Of a stretch of DNA of 64,000 bases, positions 21,172 through 32,992 are shown piece by piece (within the stretch, counting starts at the first letter, position 1; the number at the start of each line of letters is the position of its first letter). This stretch comes from Marvania coccoides (lineage: Eukaryota > Chlorophyta > Trebouxiophyceae > Chlorellales > Chlorellaceae): contig OY978108.1 in assembly GCA_963854735.1 (NCBI GenBank), positions 1 through 64,000 of the forward strand. Reading direction: 5' to 3'. Position numbers and translations under genes: made by a program. The notes under the pieces are model-generated. The model was not told the origin of the DNA, did not search any database, and worked only from the letters and a program-made list of their open reading frames with translations.

Positions 21172-22198
21172 ATGTGCACGATGTCACTGCAGCTGCCAGC
21201 CTCGATAAGCACCCAGTATTCTCCATCTATTTTATCAAAATTTCAAAGAAATCTGCCTCGATTGTCCTCTGACGCCCACCAACGGAATCTGTCATCTCCA
21301 CAACACTCCAAACACCATGCAGCACACCGCCAGCAGCAGCAGAAGCAGCAGCAGCAGCGATGCGGTGTCGCCTTGAACGCTGTGTCTACCTCCTCCACTG
21401 CCACCGACAACACGGCTGTCGACCAAGCCAAGGATGCCCTGCTGCTGGCCGTGGCTGGAACCGATAGGGGCAGCGACGCCAGCAGCATGAAGCGCGGGGA
21501 GGTGGAGGAGGCGCAGGTCACGGTGGAGAGCTTCTCGCCTGCCGAGGCCGACTGGAGGTTGTTGGAGGGCGATTGGAATGTGGTCTACACAACGGCGGGG
21601 GACGTTCTGCCGCTGGTGAGACCAAACAACGTCAGCCTACCGCTGGGTGTGCCGTTTCCCCTGCAAGTGGGGCGCGTGGGGCAGCGCTTCACTGGTCCCG
21701 ATGTGGGCCGAGTGCAAAACATCATCGAAATCGAATCGTTTCTGCCACTGGTGGAGGGCAGCAAGGCCACGTTGATCGTGGAGGCCAGCTACGAGGTGCG
21801 CACCGCCCGCAGCATCGCGCTGCGCTTTGAGAAGGCGGGCATTGGGGAGGTGCGGCTGTCGGACGGCGCCCAGAACCTGCTGGCGCCCCCCATTCTGCCG
21901 CGGGGGTTCTGGAACCTGCAGGCCCTGATGGCAGTCAAAGAGGTTGGTTTTGTTTTGAACAGGGGGGTATTTTAAGTAGAATTATATTTAACCGTGCGGG
22001 ACAATATCTCAATTATCTTCCATGCAGTTTTCTGCCTTCATCCCGCTGTCCACGAGGGTGCCAGGGGTGAGCAGCGACAGCAGGCAGCCGGTGGGCATCA
22101 ACTACTGCATCACCTACCTGGACTACGACATGCTGATTGGCAGGGCGCAGGGCAACGGCGGGACATTTATATTCGTGAAGCAGCCGCTGTCGGATTGA
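21172..22198 (+). CDS. PAP/fibrillin family protein (plastid lipid-associated)
   Basis: Exons 21172-21942 and 22028-22198 give 313 residues; the ATG at 21181 is an alternative start. The first ~70 residues are Ser/Gln/Arg-rich with a poly-Gln patch and serve as a plastid transit peptide. The PAP_fibrillin core has LLEGDWNVVYTTAGDVLPLV (~130), the PLGVPFPLQVGRVGQRF strand, VQNIIEIES, SIALRFEKA and the C-terminal YLDYDMLIGRAQGNGGTFIFVKQ signature. Fibrillins are lipocalin-like plastoglobule or thylakoid proteins that bind lipids, quinones or carotenoids. Which fibrillin subfamily this is cannot be told by eye. Confidence 0.87.
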
Positions 22199-22540
22199 GC
22201 CGCGCGAGGGAATGGGTGTATTCATCTTGCTCTATGGTGTATTGTGTTCAACTCGTTCACTGTAATCAGCCCACCTGTGCCTTGACTTGGGTAATTTCAA
22301 TGCTGCGGTGGAAGCATGTGTGTCTCGATTCGAGACGCTCTGGTCGCTTTTTTCACGCGCGTGGCAAAGAGCACTGCGGGATGCAGTCATGGCAGCACCC
22401 TGTCAAACGACAGTGGTCTTTTCTAGGCTGCTGCAACTAACTAACTCAAACTAAAAATTCAAATATTTTCAACCCCACACCGTCTGTTCCGCCCCGTTAC
22501 GCCATTCCAAATCATAATAAGACCCCAAATCCAAGCAAAG
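22199..22540. other. intergenic between fibrillin and POLD3
   Basis: 3' flank of the fibrillin gene and 5' flank of POLD3, same strand. A short inverted word (tctcgattcgaga, 22322-22334) is present. No gene seen. Confidence 0.65.
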
Positions 22541-24078
22541 ATGGCAGACACGACAGCCATCCTGTCCTCGCTTGTGGAGACGCTCGAAGATCAACTGCAG
22601 CCCGTGACGTTCAAGTGGGTGGCCCGGCAGTTCAACATCCCATATGACACCTCCAAACGCGTGCTCTTCCAACTGCTCTCAAAACAAGGACAGGTGCGTT
22701 GCAACTTTTGATTTTGATCATGTAGTAAGTTTGGGGAAATGCAGTGGCTGATCCTTGCGTTTCGCTCGCTTGGTGGCCCTGCAGAAGGTGCGGGCGTGCT
22801 TCTTGCTGAGTGGATGGACGACGGAAGCCACCCCCCGCCACGTTGTGCGCGTTGTGGACAGCCCTGACTTGGAGGACGCCAAGGCAGCGCTGGGGGTGGT
22901 CACCTCGATGCACGTCTACAGCGTGCAGCCCTCTGCGGTGCGCAACACAGAGGGCCTGCCCAGCGGCGACTACGCACAGACAGAGGAGCTGTTCCGCAAG
23001 GTGCTGGCCGGCAGCGACGGTGCCACGCTGGGTGCTGCGCTGGGCGGCGTGCGCTGCTCACAGGCGACGCGAGACTCCGCGCAAGTCATGCCTGCAGCAG
23101 CAGCGCCCAAGCCCGCCGCCGCCGCCGTTCCCAAGGCCGCTGCGCCGGTCAAACCGGCATCGCCTGCAAAGGCCAGGGCCAGCTCTCCGGCCAAGGGCGC
23201 CAAGGCCAAGGCATCCCCGGCCAAACGCAAGGCCCCCGCCACCTCCGACCCCTTTGCCGCAGCGAAGAAGGGTAGCAAGGCGACTGCCGCTCTGCCCACA
23301 GTTGAGAAGCAGAAAGTGGCAGAGGAGAAGGACGTGGAAATGGAGGAGGACGATGACGAAGACGAGGCGCCTGCCGCCCGCCCCGTCAAGAAGGCTGCCG
23401 GTGCCAAGCGCGTGTACATTGACGACTCTGACAGCGAGGCGGAGGAGGTACCAGCCCCCAAGGTGGCGAAGAAACAGGCAGCGGCGGTGGCGAAGAAGAA
23501 GGAGCCCAAAAAGAGTGTGGCACCCAGCAAGGCAGGTGGCACCAAACGCAAGGCTGCGGAGAAAGAAGATGAAGAAGAAGAAGAAGAAGAAGAAGAAGAA
23601 GAAGAAGAAGAAGAAGAAGAAAAATCAGCGGCAGGTGCAGTTGAACAGGAGGAGGAAGAGGAGGCAGCCCCGCCGCACAAGGCTGGCACTGTGAAGGTGC
23701 TGGATGACGGGCAGGGTGGCAAGCGCAGCCGTCGTGTGATGAAGACCTACTACAACGACGCAGGGGAGGAGGTCACCGGTAAGTGTGTGGTAAATAAATA
23801 CGGGGTTTCATGCCCAGCTGTGTGTGCTCACGTGTGTGCAACCAAACTCTCCGCTTCATAATATTGTTGCAGAGATGGTGGAAGAGACCGACGACGAGGC
23901 ACCGGCAAGCGCAGCGCCCCCTGCCTCTGCAGCGCCAGCTCCTGCGGCCAAGCCGAAGCCGGCCGCTACGGCTGCCAAGAAGCCTTCAGCGGGGGCCAGC
24001 GCTGGGTCCAAGAAGGGCGGCAAGGGAGCGCCTGCGGCAGGGCAGCGCAGCATCGCATCGTTCTTTGGGAAGAAATGA
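22541..24078 (+). CDS. POLD3: DNA polymerase delta subunit 3 (Cdc27/p66-like)
   Basis: Exons 22541-22693, 22785-23778 and 23873-24078 give 450 residues. The first ~130 residues form the conserved N-terminal winged-helix region (LVETLEDQLQPVTFKWVARQFNIPY...SKRVLFQLL, RACFLLSGW) that binds the POLD2 subunit. The long remainder is disordered, Ala/Lys/Pro-rich and acidic, with a ~20-Glu run from GAA repeats (23567-23622). The last residues GQRSIASFFGKK hold a classical PIP box (Q440-x2-I443-x2-F446-F447) for PCNA binding. It acts in the nucleus in lagging-strand synthesis and repair. Length and layout match POLD3. Confidence 0.9.
23567..23622 (+). repeat. GAA trinucleotide run encoding poly-Glu in POLD3
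   Basis: In-frame GAA/GAT/GAG repeat inside exon 2, probably length-variable between strains. Confidence 0.9.
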
Positions 24079-24286
24079 GAAGAACGCTGATGGGCGGTGT
24101 TTAATTTGTTAGTGATTTAGTTACAAGCTCTGAGCACATTCTTCACAGTTATAACTTGCCAAAATCTGGACCTTGAATGGGTAGCACAATTGTTTGTATT
24201 TTTTATTCAAATTTTTTTCAACGAGGGAAAGGTTCAATCAAGTCAGAGTCACTCGTGAGAAAAAAAACTGCCGCACACAGAATCAA

Positions 24287-26020
24287 TCATTGCTGGGGCT
24301 TGGGGGAGGCAGCTGGGATGGCCGTCACAGGCCGCGTCCGGGGAGTGGCAGCTGCGCCGGCACTTGCAGCACCGCTGCTGGTCATTGGCCGCCTGGGAGA
24401 CGCAGCCAAGGCAGTGAGGGGGCGCGAAGCAGCAGCAGCAGTTCCAGCCGAGGTAGTATTCGGCGACGCGATGATGTTGGCGGTTAGGGGGCGAGATGGT
24501 GCGCCAGCCTTGGCCGCTGCCGCCGCCTTTCCGCTGGCGCTGCTGAAGAACGCGCAGAAGTGGGCGTTCACCTCCTCGGGCTTGTCCTGCTGGGCCCAGT
24601 GCGAACAGTCTTTGAGCTTCACAGAGGTGAGCTGCGGGGCGTATGCCTCGGTGCCAGCGTAGAACCCGGTGGTGAAGGCACCGTCATTGTCAGCGTAGAG
24701 CAGCAGCACTGGCATGGACAGCTTCGCCCCCCAGCCTCTGAAGCACGCACAAAAGTAAAGTGAACACATAAGAGGAACCGCATTCAATATTTAATTCAAA
24801 CGACGGGCTCAAGTAAACTGGGCAGAAAAAAAAAAGCAAATTCATGCTTACTTCTTCACAGCGGGGGAGTGGTGGGTGGTCCTGCTCATGAAAGCAGCGC
24901 GGTAGTAGTTGAGGCCGCCGCTCAGGCGCCCGGGCCGCGCGAATGCCGCCTTGTAGTGCTCCATGTCCTTGGCGGTGATGGCCCCGGGTGTGCGGACACC
25001 CAGCGGGGCGTGCATGAAGATCTCGTCCAGCTTCTCAAAGTCGCGGTTCCGCAGGTAGACCTCGGGGATCTTGGGGGCGTTGAACAGCAGCATGTAGCTG
25101 GATTTCTTCTTCTGGGCAGAGTCAAAGCGCTTGGGGTCAATGTAGGCAGACGGGTGGGGGCAGCACACGATGGCCAGGCGCTCTACCATCTCAGGGTAGT
25201 TGGCAGCCATATTCCATGCCACAGCGCCACCCCAGTCATGGGCAGCGAGCAGGCAGGTGGTGTGGCCGACCGAGCGCACTGCGGCAGCGACGTCGGCGCA
25301 CAGGGCGTCCATGAAGTAGTTTTTGGCCCCCTTGGGCGCGTCGGACAGGCCGTATCCGCGCATGTCCAGCGCCAGGATTTCGTAGTCGTCCTTGAAGGCA
25401 GCGATCTGGTGGCGCCACGAGTACCAGGTCTCGGGGAAACCGTGCAGCATCACCAGCAGCGGGCGTCCAGAGCCCAGGCTGGCGGTGACACCGTGCAGCC
25501 TGCAAATACGTGAATGTTTTTTAAGCTGTGGCAAGGGGGGGAGGGGGGGGGGACGAGTTTATGTTTCTACAGGATTTTTATTTCCTCACTTGATGCCGCC
25601 TCCCACTTCGATGTAGCGGTGCTCTAGGCCCTCCACCGGGTCAGGAAGCTCCTCCAAGTTGCGGGTCTTGGTGCGACAGAAGCGGACGGGGCTTCGAAAG
25701 AGAAAACGCAGACATCAAGGTCAGGCACGAGCTGAGTGAAACTTGATAGTGAACAAAAAGAGAAACGATGGTAGTACGGACAGAACAGAGCTCTGGTATT
25801 TTGACTAGCCCCGAGAAGCGCCCGCGGAAAAATCATGGGGAACCGACGAGCTGGTATTCGATCTGCCCTCGGGGCAATTCTTCAAGGGTTATATAGGGTT
25901 TATATATTTAAAAACTCACTTGCGGAGGAATCGGCAGCCAAGGACGACCGATGTCCCCACCCAGATGGGGACGGAGAAGGCAGTGAAGACAGCCTTCTCG
26001 ATGTGGCCCTTTACAGTCAT
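24287..26020 (-). CDS. epoxide hydrolase-like alpha/beta hydrolase, membrane-anchored
   Basis: Four exons: 26020-25920, 25691-25590, 25499-24852 and 24737-24287, giving 433 residues. Residues ~10-30 form a hydrophobic N-terminal anchor. Catalytic landmarks are HGFPETW (oxyanion region, ~87-93), AHDWGG (nucleophile Asp ~156), DNDGAF (acid Asp ~300-302) and CSHWAQQDKPEEV (His ~330), and lid tyrosines are present. By family it opens epoxides such as fatty-acid epoxides. A ~70-residue C-terminal tail is low-complexity with recurring S/T-RP-[LMV]-T motifs, not part of the fold. It converges with POLD3 (208 bp between stops) and diverges from the ZNHIT3-like gene. Confidence 0.85.
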
Positions 26021-26339
26021 TATTTTGAGCGTTCTCGAGTTGTATTAGCACTTCAAAAAACGTTTCAACAGAGTCTCAGAATGGGCCCACCCAAATTAAC
26101 TCCAGATTCTGATCATCACAAATAAATGAATACAGTTCAAATGTGGCCCGAAAATCAAGGGAAAGGGCGGCTCCTCATCGAGGCAGGTGCTTCAAAGTCA
26201 AATTTGTGTTGAATTTTATTTCGAGCGCGCAGGGCCGTCAAACTGCATGAATGACAAGCTTAAAAAATAATTAATAACGTATTTACATGTGACCGACAGC
26301 TGAGTATATTTTGGGAGACGCAGGCCGCCCACAGAAGAA
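26021..26339. promoter_or_regulatory. shared divergent promoter region
   Basis: 319 bp separate the start codons of the epoxide hydrolase-like gene (minus) and the ZNHIT3-like gene (plus). AT-rich, with no open frame of note. Both promoters must lie here; no specific element was identified. Confidence 0.5.
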
Positions 26340-27063
26340 ATGTCCGCGAAAATTCATGTTGAAATCGAAATAAATGAGGAGCTGCACGCCGTGGGTGCGC
26401 CCGCAATAAAAGCTGGGGAAGCTGTAGAAATCAAGCCGGTCGAGGGGCAGGGACTCCAAGTTGTGACGAGGTCAGGAGTCGTGCTTGGGGCGGTGCCTGC
26501 AGCAAATGTTCAGCAGCTCGACAGCAGCTACAGCGGCCATGTCAGGACAATTAAAAAGGTCCCTGCGACTGGGGAAATTGCAGGAATTGCCGTGCGCTTG
26601 AGCAGAGACGCGGAGCCCCGCCAGGCTGCAGGTAAGGCACTTTCTGGTTTTGTTTATTCAGCCGCCATGTTTGTCTTTTTAATACCCCTCCCTACCTTTA
26701 AAATGTGATTTTAATTGCAGGATCGGCGGCCATCTCAAGGCAAAATGAGGAAGGCGAGGATAGTTTCAAGCGGCTAACGACTGAGCAGCTCACAAGGCTT
26801 GGTGAGTTTCAGTTCTGCCAATTTTCATTTTTGCTAGTTTTGTACTGCCAATTGATGTCAGTATTTTACACAATTCCCTGCTCGCAGCCAATGATGAAGG
26901 CATCGGTCGATTTCTGAGGGACAAGCGGCTTCAAAAGGTGGTCAGCGACGTTGACAGAGCGGCAGACAGGGAAGCGGCACTGCGGCAAATGCTCACGTCC
27001 CCCAATTTCAAGGATTTCACAGACAAGGTGCTGGCCGTGGCCTCCCCAGATGCAGCGGGCTGA
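26340..27063 (+). CDS. protein with ZNHIT3-like C-terminal domain
   Basis: Exons 26340-26631, 26721-26801 and 26888-27063 give 182 residues. The last ~65 residues (RLTTEQLTRLANDEGIGRFL...RLQKVVSDVDRA-DREAALRQML-SPNFKDFTDKVL) resemble the C-terminal helical domain of ZNHIT3, a box C/D snoRNP assembly factor. The N-terminal ~95 residues form an all-beta-looking region (VEIEINEELHAVGAPAIKAGEAVEI...) with none of the eight Cys/His of an HIT zinc finger. So this is either a diverged ZNHIT3 or a different protein that shares the module. Confidence 0.6.
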
Positions 27064-27356
27064 CAAGGCAGGGCATGGGCTGCTCCTCAAGCTCTTGCTG
27101 CTGTTTGTTGTTGTTGGAGGAAGAGAAGAAAAAAGAGGTGTCGATGTTCGCCAGCGATGTTTATTCAATTTAATACTTTTGCTGTGTACCGGCATAAACT
27201 GCCGGCGAGCTGTGAATAGAAGCCTGCGACAGCGGCATCAAACGCAACATTTTTTTTGATTTCGAATCACAGAACAGCACCTTGAAATTCTTCTTCTTGA
27301 AGCTGCGTTGTTTTTCAAGCATTGCACAGTACACCTGCTGCATCAGAACGGCATCA

Positions 27357-28633
27357 ATGGCCCTGGAGCACCCACCGCTGTGGCACGGCCTCGTGGCCGG
27401 CGCCTCCTCGGCGGTGGTTAGCAGGCTCTTTACCTGTGAGGAAAAAATATCAGAAGAAGGGGCGATTCGCCAATCAATCACCCACCTCAAGTCACCCAGC
27501 TCACAGTCGCCCCCTCCTCCCCTCATCCCTCCCCTCCCTCCCCTCCCCCTTTTTTTTGGAACACAGACCCTCCCGACACCATCAAGTCTCGGCTGCAGGT
27601 GCAGGGCGTCGGCGGCGCAGCAAAGTCCTACACAGGCACCGCAGACGCATTCGTCAAGATTGCCAGGATGGAGGGCGTTCAGGGGTTTTACCGCGGGTTT
27701 GGTGCCATTGTGCTGACCGTCATCCCCGCCAACATGTGCTACTTCTCTGCCTACGAAATTGGAAAGCGGGTGACGCCGCGCGACTGGGGCACCGGCAGCG
27801 ACCTCATGACCGCCACATTCGCACAGACGGTCGCTGGCCTGGTGTTCTGCCCCATCGACATTGTCAAGCAGCGAGTGCAGACTGCCAGCGTGATGGGCGG
27901 CCCCACAACCGCCAGCAGCTCGACAGCACCGCAGCCCGTCCTGCGGCTCACCCCCGTGCAAGCCGCGCAAGAGGTGTGGCGGCACCAAGGCGCGGCCGGG
28001 TTCTACAGAGGTGCGTTTTTTGAAAGTTGGCATTCAGTGTGACTATGTTTTTTGGGGGGGTTATTCACTTTCAGCAATAATCATATGCATTGTTTATAAT
28101 CTAATACCTACTCTCCCTATTAAACTGCAGGCTTCATGGCCATGAACACGCTGTGGCTGCCATGGAACCTCATCTACTTGTCGCTGTACGAGGCGTCAAA
28201 GCGAAACATCTACCAGTGGCAGCTGGCGAAACTGAGGGGCAGCGAGCAGAGCGTGTCAGCGCACGGCGGGGTGTCGGTGGTGCAGGACCCTCCCATGTCG
28301 CAGGTCCTCCCTGTGTGGGCCTTTCCGCTGTGCTCTTCGTCGTGTGCTGCCATCGCTGCCGTTGCCACCCACCCAGTAGACGTGGTGAAGACGCGGCTGC
28401 AGGTGATGTCCGCAGCAGAAAAGGGCAAAATCAGGCGCACGGCGTGGCAGGTGGCGAGGGAGCTGTTTGCGGCAGACGGGATGGCGGGTTTTGGGCGAGG
28501 GGCAGTGGCGCGGGTGTCCACGCTCAGCATCGGCAGCTCCATCAGCTGGTGTGTGTACGAGATGGTGAAGCGAGAGTTGGAGATGTCGCAAAGAAGAATT
28601 CTTTCTTCTTCAACTACAGAAGGAGAGTTGTAA
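27357..28633 (+). CDS. mitochondrial carrier family (SLC25-type) protein
   Basis: Exons 27357-27435, 27567-28010 and 28131-28633 give 341 residues, the usual carrier size. Three tandem modules each carry the signature after odd helices: YPPDTIKSRLQ, CPIDIVKQRVQ and HPVDVVKTRLQ, with GFYRG motifs after modules 1 and 2 and GFGRG in module 3. It is an inner-membrane transporter with six helices. The second module ends in FMAMNTLWLPWNLIYLSLYE, an unusual stretch seen in a subset of poorly characterised carriers, so the substrate is not assigned. The first intron lies just before the first signature and has a long pyrimidine tract. Confidence 0.88.
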
Positions 28634-29084
28634 TATATTTAAACACAAGTTTTGTACATATTCAACCCAAGCGAGTAGGCGATCACTCTTTCGAGACCTC
28701 TTTAAAAAAACAGGCTGATATCAATTCACTGTCGGCTCTGCATGGCCTGCGGCGTTTTTCTACTGTTCTATTGCCAACGCCACATGTTTCAATAACAATA
28801 AGAAAGAGCAGTGCGCAAAAGCCGTAGCCATTCCTTAAATTTCACTGTTCAAGCAAAAACAAGCTGCTAATAAAAAGCTACTAGGGGAGTGGTAATGTAA
28901 TGAAATGCCTGGTTAATGCTATGTTACAGAAAAGAAATAAAATTTCCTTCTACGTCTTCATTGTGCTCGTGTATACGTATCATTCAAATAACAGACGCAT
29001 AGGGGGAAAAGTGCCGACGCCAATCTAAAAGCAAACCCCCAAAAAATACAACAAGTGCCACCCCATGCAGCAGCGCCATGGCCA
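28634..29084. other. convergent 3' flanks of carrier and NOG1 genes
   Basis: AT-rich, with AATAAA-like words (e.g. ~28936). No gene seen. Confidence 0.65.
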
Positions 29085-31284
29085 TCATCGCCTGTCGGTG
29101 GACCCCCTGGGCCGCTTGCCTGAGAACAGGTGCTTGGGTTTGAGGTCGGGGATGTGGCGATCCGCCTCGCCCTTGCGTGCCTCCCGCCCCATCTTCACCT
29201 GCGCCTTGTCAGACATCTTGATGCCCTTGTTGCGCTGCGCCACGTCCTTGATGCCCTTGCCAGGGTCGGGCGACGCCAGGGACATGGAGCGTCCACGAGA
29301 CATGGAGCGCGCCTTGCTGCTGTGCACCCGCTTGGCGGGCTCCGCGTCCGCCGCCGCCATCTCCGCGTCGGCCGCAGCAGACCGCGACCGCTTGCGCTGC
29401 AGCTCGCGGCCGCGGCTCTGGCTGCGCACCCTGGCCGCCGCCGCCGCTGTGTCCAGTCCCATGTCGCCCAGCTCCCGCTGCATGCGGGACGTGGTGCGGC
29501 TCCGGTCAGCGCCCACCACAGTCCTGGGCATGGGCGCCGCGTTGGTGCCCTCTTTCTTCTTCCGCCGGTGATCCGCCACCAGCTTGGCCTTGCGCCCGCG
29601 AATGGCGGCCAGCGTGTCCGCCTCCTCCGCCGTCAGGTGCTCCTCCTCCATCACGCCCTCCCCACGCGCGGCCGCCTCCGCCGCCGCCGCCTCCTCCTCC
29701 CTCTCCAGCGCCTCCAGTTTGGCATCGATGTCGGGGTCGATGAAGTCCATCACGTTGTGCCCGTCCACTATCTCGGGCATGATGTCGTACCGCCAGGCAG
29801 GGTCCTTCAGGTCCCACAGCTTGCGCACGTCCTGCGTGTACACCCCTGCGCCGCCGTTCTCCTCCTGCAGGTCGCGCTCGGTGCGGCGGCGCTCGCCCGC
29901 GTCGCGGCGGGCCCGCGCCTCCACCAGCCCTGCGGGGATCACGGGCGGCCGCTCCACGCTGTCGCGATGCCTGGGCACCGACACGTGGATGCGGTCAGCC
30001 ACGTCTGCCGCCCGCCGCCCCTTCATCTTCACCTCCACGCGGCTGGCCAGCAGGCGGTCGCACGCTGCAGACTTCACCGCGCTCACCCCCTCCTCCGTCA
30101 GCGTGCTCATCGTCACCAGCACCCCCTCCAGATCCTCGTCCTCTGCCCCGGTGCCTGCCGCCGCCGCCGCCGCACCCGCGCTCACCCGCGCCGCCTCCCT
30201 GGCCATCTCCTTCACCGCCTGTTGGTCCGCCTCCGGCAGCTCCTCCATCTTTCGCACGTCGGTCTTGTTGCACACGATGAGCACGGGCTTGTTGGCAAAC
30301 AGCGGCTTGATGGAGTGGAACAGCGTCGCCTGCTGCTGCACCGAGTAGCCGCACTCCTCTGATATGTCCACCATGTATAGCACCGCGGCCCGCAGGTGCG
30401 CCAGCGCGGTGACGCTCTGCATCTCGATGGTGTTGCGCTCCTCCAGCGGGCGGTCCAGAATGCCCGGGGTATCAATGACCTGCCACCGCAGGTACTTGTA
30501 GTCGGTGTGCCCCACAAACAGCGACTTGGTGGTGAACGCGTAGGGCTGCACCTCCACGTCGGCGCGGGTGACGCGGTTCATGAAGGAGGACTTGCCCACG
30601 TTGGGGTAACCGGCCACCAGCAGCGTGCGGGTGTTGGGGTCGATGGAGGGCAGGCGGGACAGATGCTGGCGCACCTGCTCGAGGTAGGCCAACGAGGGGG
30701 CCTGCCGCTTCATGAGCGTGCACATGCGGCCCATGGCGGCGCGCTTGAGCTGCTTGCAGCGGTACAGCGAGTCGCCGTACTTCAGCAGGCGCACGTAATC
30801 CTGGGAGATCTGGTCGATCAGGTTGCGCGCGGTGTGGAGCTGCCCCAGCGCCAGCTTGAAGTGGTCTTTGTCGTAGAGCACGTTCATGAGGTCGCCGTAA
30901 AAGGGGTGGATGTCGTCCACCTTGGGGAACTCGTCCAAGATGGTGGTCAGACGGTCGTGCCAGTTGCTCTGGGTGAACTTCACCTTGCGCATGTAGAACT
31001 GGCGGATGCGCTGGATGGCCCAGCCTGGTGTTACGAGGAGGAGGAGGAGGAGGAGAGAATGGCGGCGGTGAGAACAAAAACAATGGGTTCAAAAAAAAAT
31101 GGAAGCAGGGGAGAGCTCGCTTGCTAGAAAAATGCAGCAAACTGCGTAATTAAGAATTCAATTAATGGGGCTCACCATTGTGCACGACGGTGGGGGTCTG
31201 GCGCTGGGTTTTGGACAGCACAATGTCAATGAAATCCTTTGCGGTGGGCACCACCTGGATGCTCTTGAAGTTGTAGGCAGGCAT
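29085..31284 (-). CDS. NOG1: nucleolar GTP-binding protein 1 (60S biogenesis GTPase)
   Basis: Exons 31284-31176 and 31024-29085 give 682 residues. The N-terminal [25 protein letters not shown]...[13 protein letters not shown] helical bundle and the OBG-type GTPase domain are clear: G1 GYPNVGKSS (175-183), switch sequence [16 protein letters not shown]3 DTPG (221-224) and G4 NKTD (289-292). The C-terminal third is highly charged and Arg/Lys/Ala-rich with SRGR motifs, typical of NOG1 tails that thread into the pre-60S particle. It acts in the nucleolus and nucleus in large-subunit maturation. One intron splits residue 37. Divergent from the IF-3 gene. Confidence 0.95.
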
Positions 31285-31747
31285 TTTGGCAAATTAATTT
31301 AATACCGTGCGGGGAGCAGGCGAAGAGTGAAAACTGTTTTGAAAATCGCCCCGCCAAAGAGAGGCCTGGCCGGAGGCGGCGCACTGCAAATGTTTGTGAA
31401 GAGACAGCTAGCTGCCTGAACGCTCTTCTGCCGCACACCCACGAATTTTATAATATTAAACCGCGCTGCAAGCTCACGCAAACCCGCTGCATAAGCGGCG
31501 GCGGAGGAGTTGTTTTTGGCGGTGATTTTTTTTGCGCGCTGCGAAACGCTACAGCCACCGTCATTTTCGTCGCCAATTGACCCATTTATAACTCGGTATA
31601 AATCCAGCTTTGTATCAGACCGCCCCCGTTGCGTGCCATCGCAAAATTTTATTGGCCTCTCGATTCCTTTTTGTTTTTAGCCTCTATCTCTTTGACAAAA
31701 AACAGAGCAATCCTGTTGATTCCTGCTATATAAAGCTCGCCAGAAGA
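31285..31747. promoter_or_regulatory. shared divergent promoter region, NOG1 / IF-3
   Basis: 463 bp separate the two start codons. TATATAAAG at 31727-31735 lies only ~13 bp before the IF-3 ATG, so it is unlikely to position that transcript unless the start is further in. No other element was recognised. Confidence 0.45.
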
Positions 31748-32673
31748 ATGTCACTCCTGACAACCGGTGCGCGGCTCCTGCGGTCGCTGTCGAGCAGGCC
31801 AATGGCAGCATTCACCACCACCCCCAAACAGGGCTTTGCCCACCGACAACTGCGATTGGTGAGTAGGGATCCTTTTATCTCTCGTAGCAGCAGCTACTGG
31901 TGGGCGGCCCGGCACTGGTGCTATACAAAAACATATATATTTTCCTCCCTTCTCCGCAGGCGGTGTCGTCGCAGCAGGCTGGCCAGGCGCGTCCTCCTGC
32001 GCCCGGAGGCGGCAGCGGAGGCGGCAGTGCCCCCCCACAGACCTTTCAGCAGCGTCCCCGCCCCGCGTTCGGCAACTACGGCGGCAGCAGCAATCGCGGC
32101 GGGTACGGCGGGCGCGGCAGCCGCGGCCGGCAGTACCCCCCTCCCAGGCCCACGGTGCCCATGAACGAGGAAGTGCGCGCGCCAGAGGTGCGCGTGGTCG
32201 GCGAGCTGAAGGAGCCCATGGGCATCATGGACACCGAGGCTGCGATTGCGATGGCCAAGGACTTGGGCGTTGATCTCATCCTGGTGGTGCCTGACGCCAA
32301 CCCCCCCGTGTGCCGACTGATGGAGTACTCAAAGTACAACTACGAGCTGCTGAAGGCGGCCAAGGACGCCAAGAAGAAGCAGAAGGAGAGCGCGATCGAG
32401 ACCAAGGAGGTGAAGCTGCGGCCGGCCACTGACGTGCATGACTACCAGACCAAGGTCAGGGCGGCGTCAAAGTTCTTGGCCAAGGGGGCCAGGGTGAAGC
32501 TGACGGTGCAGTTCAAGGGGCGCGAGATGGAGTTCAAGGAGATTGGACGGGAGATGTTTTCGCGGTTCTACGAGGACCTGGGCGGCGAGGCTGAGGTCAG
32601 CATCGAGCAGCCCACCCAGATGCAGGGGCGGCAGATGACCATGGTGGTGGCCCCCAAGTTCAAGGAGCTGTAG
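31748..32673 (+). CDS. organellar translation initiation factor IF-3
   Basis: Exons 31748-31858 and 31960-32673 give 274 residues. Residues 1-40 (MSLLTTGARLLRSLSSRP...) look like a mitochondrial or dual-targeting presequence. A Gly/Gln-rich linker follows, then IF3-N (NEEVRAPEVRVVG...MDTEAAIAMAKDLGVDLILV, ~105-170) and IF3-C (KEVKLRP, DYQTKVRAASKFLAKGARVKLTVQFKGREM, ~180-270). IF-3 keeps ribosomal subunits apart and checks initiator tRNA and start-codon pairing in bacterial-type ribosomes. The choice between plastid and mitochondrion cannot be settled from the presequence alone. Confidence 0.9.
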
Positions 32674-32992
32674 AGTAGTTACTCTGCATTTTTTTCCTTT
32701 CCTTGTTTCACAAATATAGAAATTTTTTGGCGCAAACTGACTGATACGACGATAATAATGGTGTGTGCAAATCAACAACGAGAGTGAAAAAATAAAAAAT
32801 AAACAGCTAAGCAAAGAAGAAGTGGAGAAACACAGAAGCAGCAGCAAGAGAAGAAAGAATCAAAACAAAATATCACTTTTCCCACCTCGGTTGAAAATTA
32901 CTACACAAAACAAAATTATGATGCTGTTTGCGTTTGCTGTTACTGAGAAACACCCACAAATCAAGTTAGCACATCACCACTTGCATTCTTTT
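32674..32992. other. convergent 3' flanks of IF-3 and ABCF5-type genes
   Basis: A-rich on the plus strand, with several AATAAA-like words near 32790-32815. No gene. Confidence 0.65.

Noticed and set aside
22322..22334. Short inverted word that could be part of a tRNA or hairpin
   Set aside because: No cloverleaf can be drawn around it and the arms are only six bases.
29130..30362. A 410-residue plus-strand frame
   Set aside because: It is the antisense shadow of the GC-rich NOG1 coding sequence.
31727..31735. TATA-like element before the IF-3 gene
   Set aside because: It lies only ~13 bp before the start codon, too close to place a transcript that includes the ATG.
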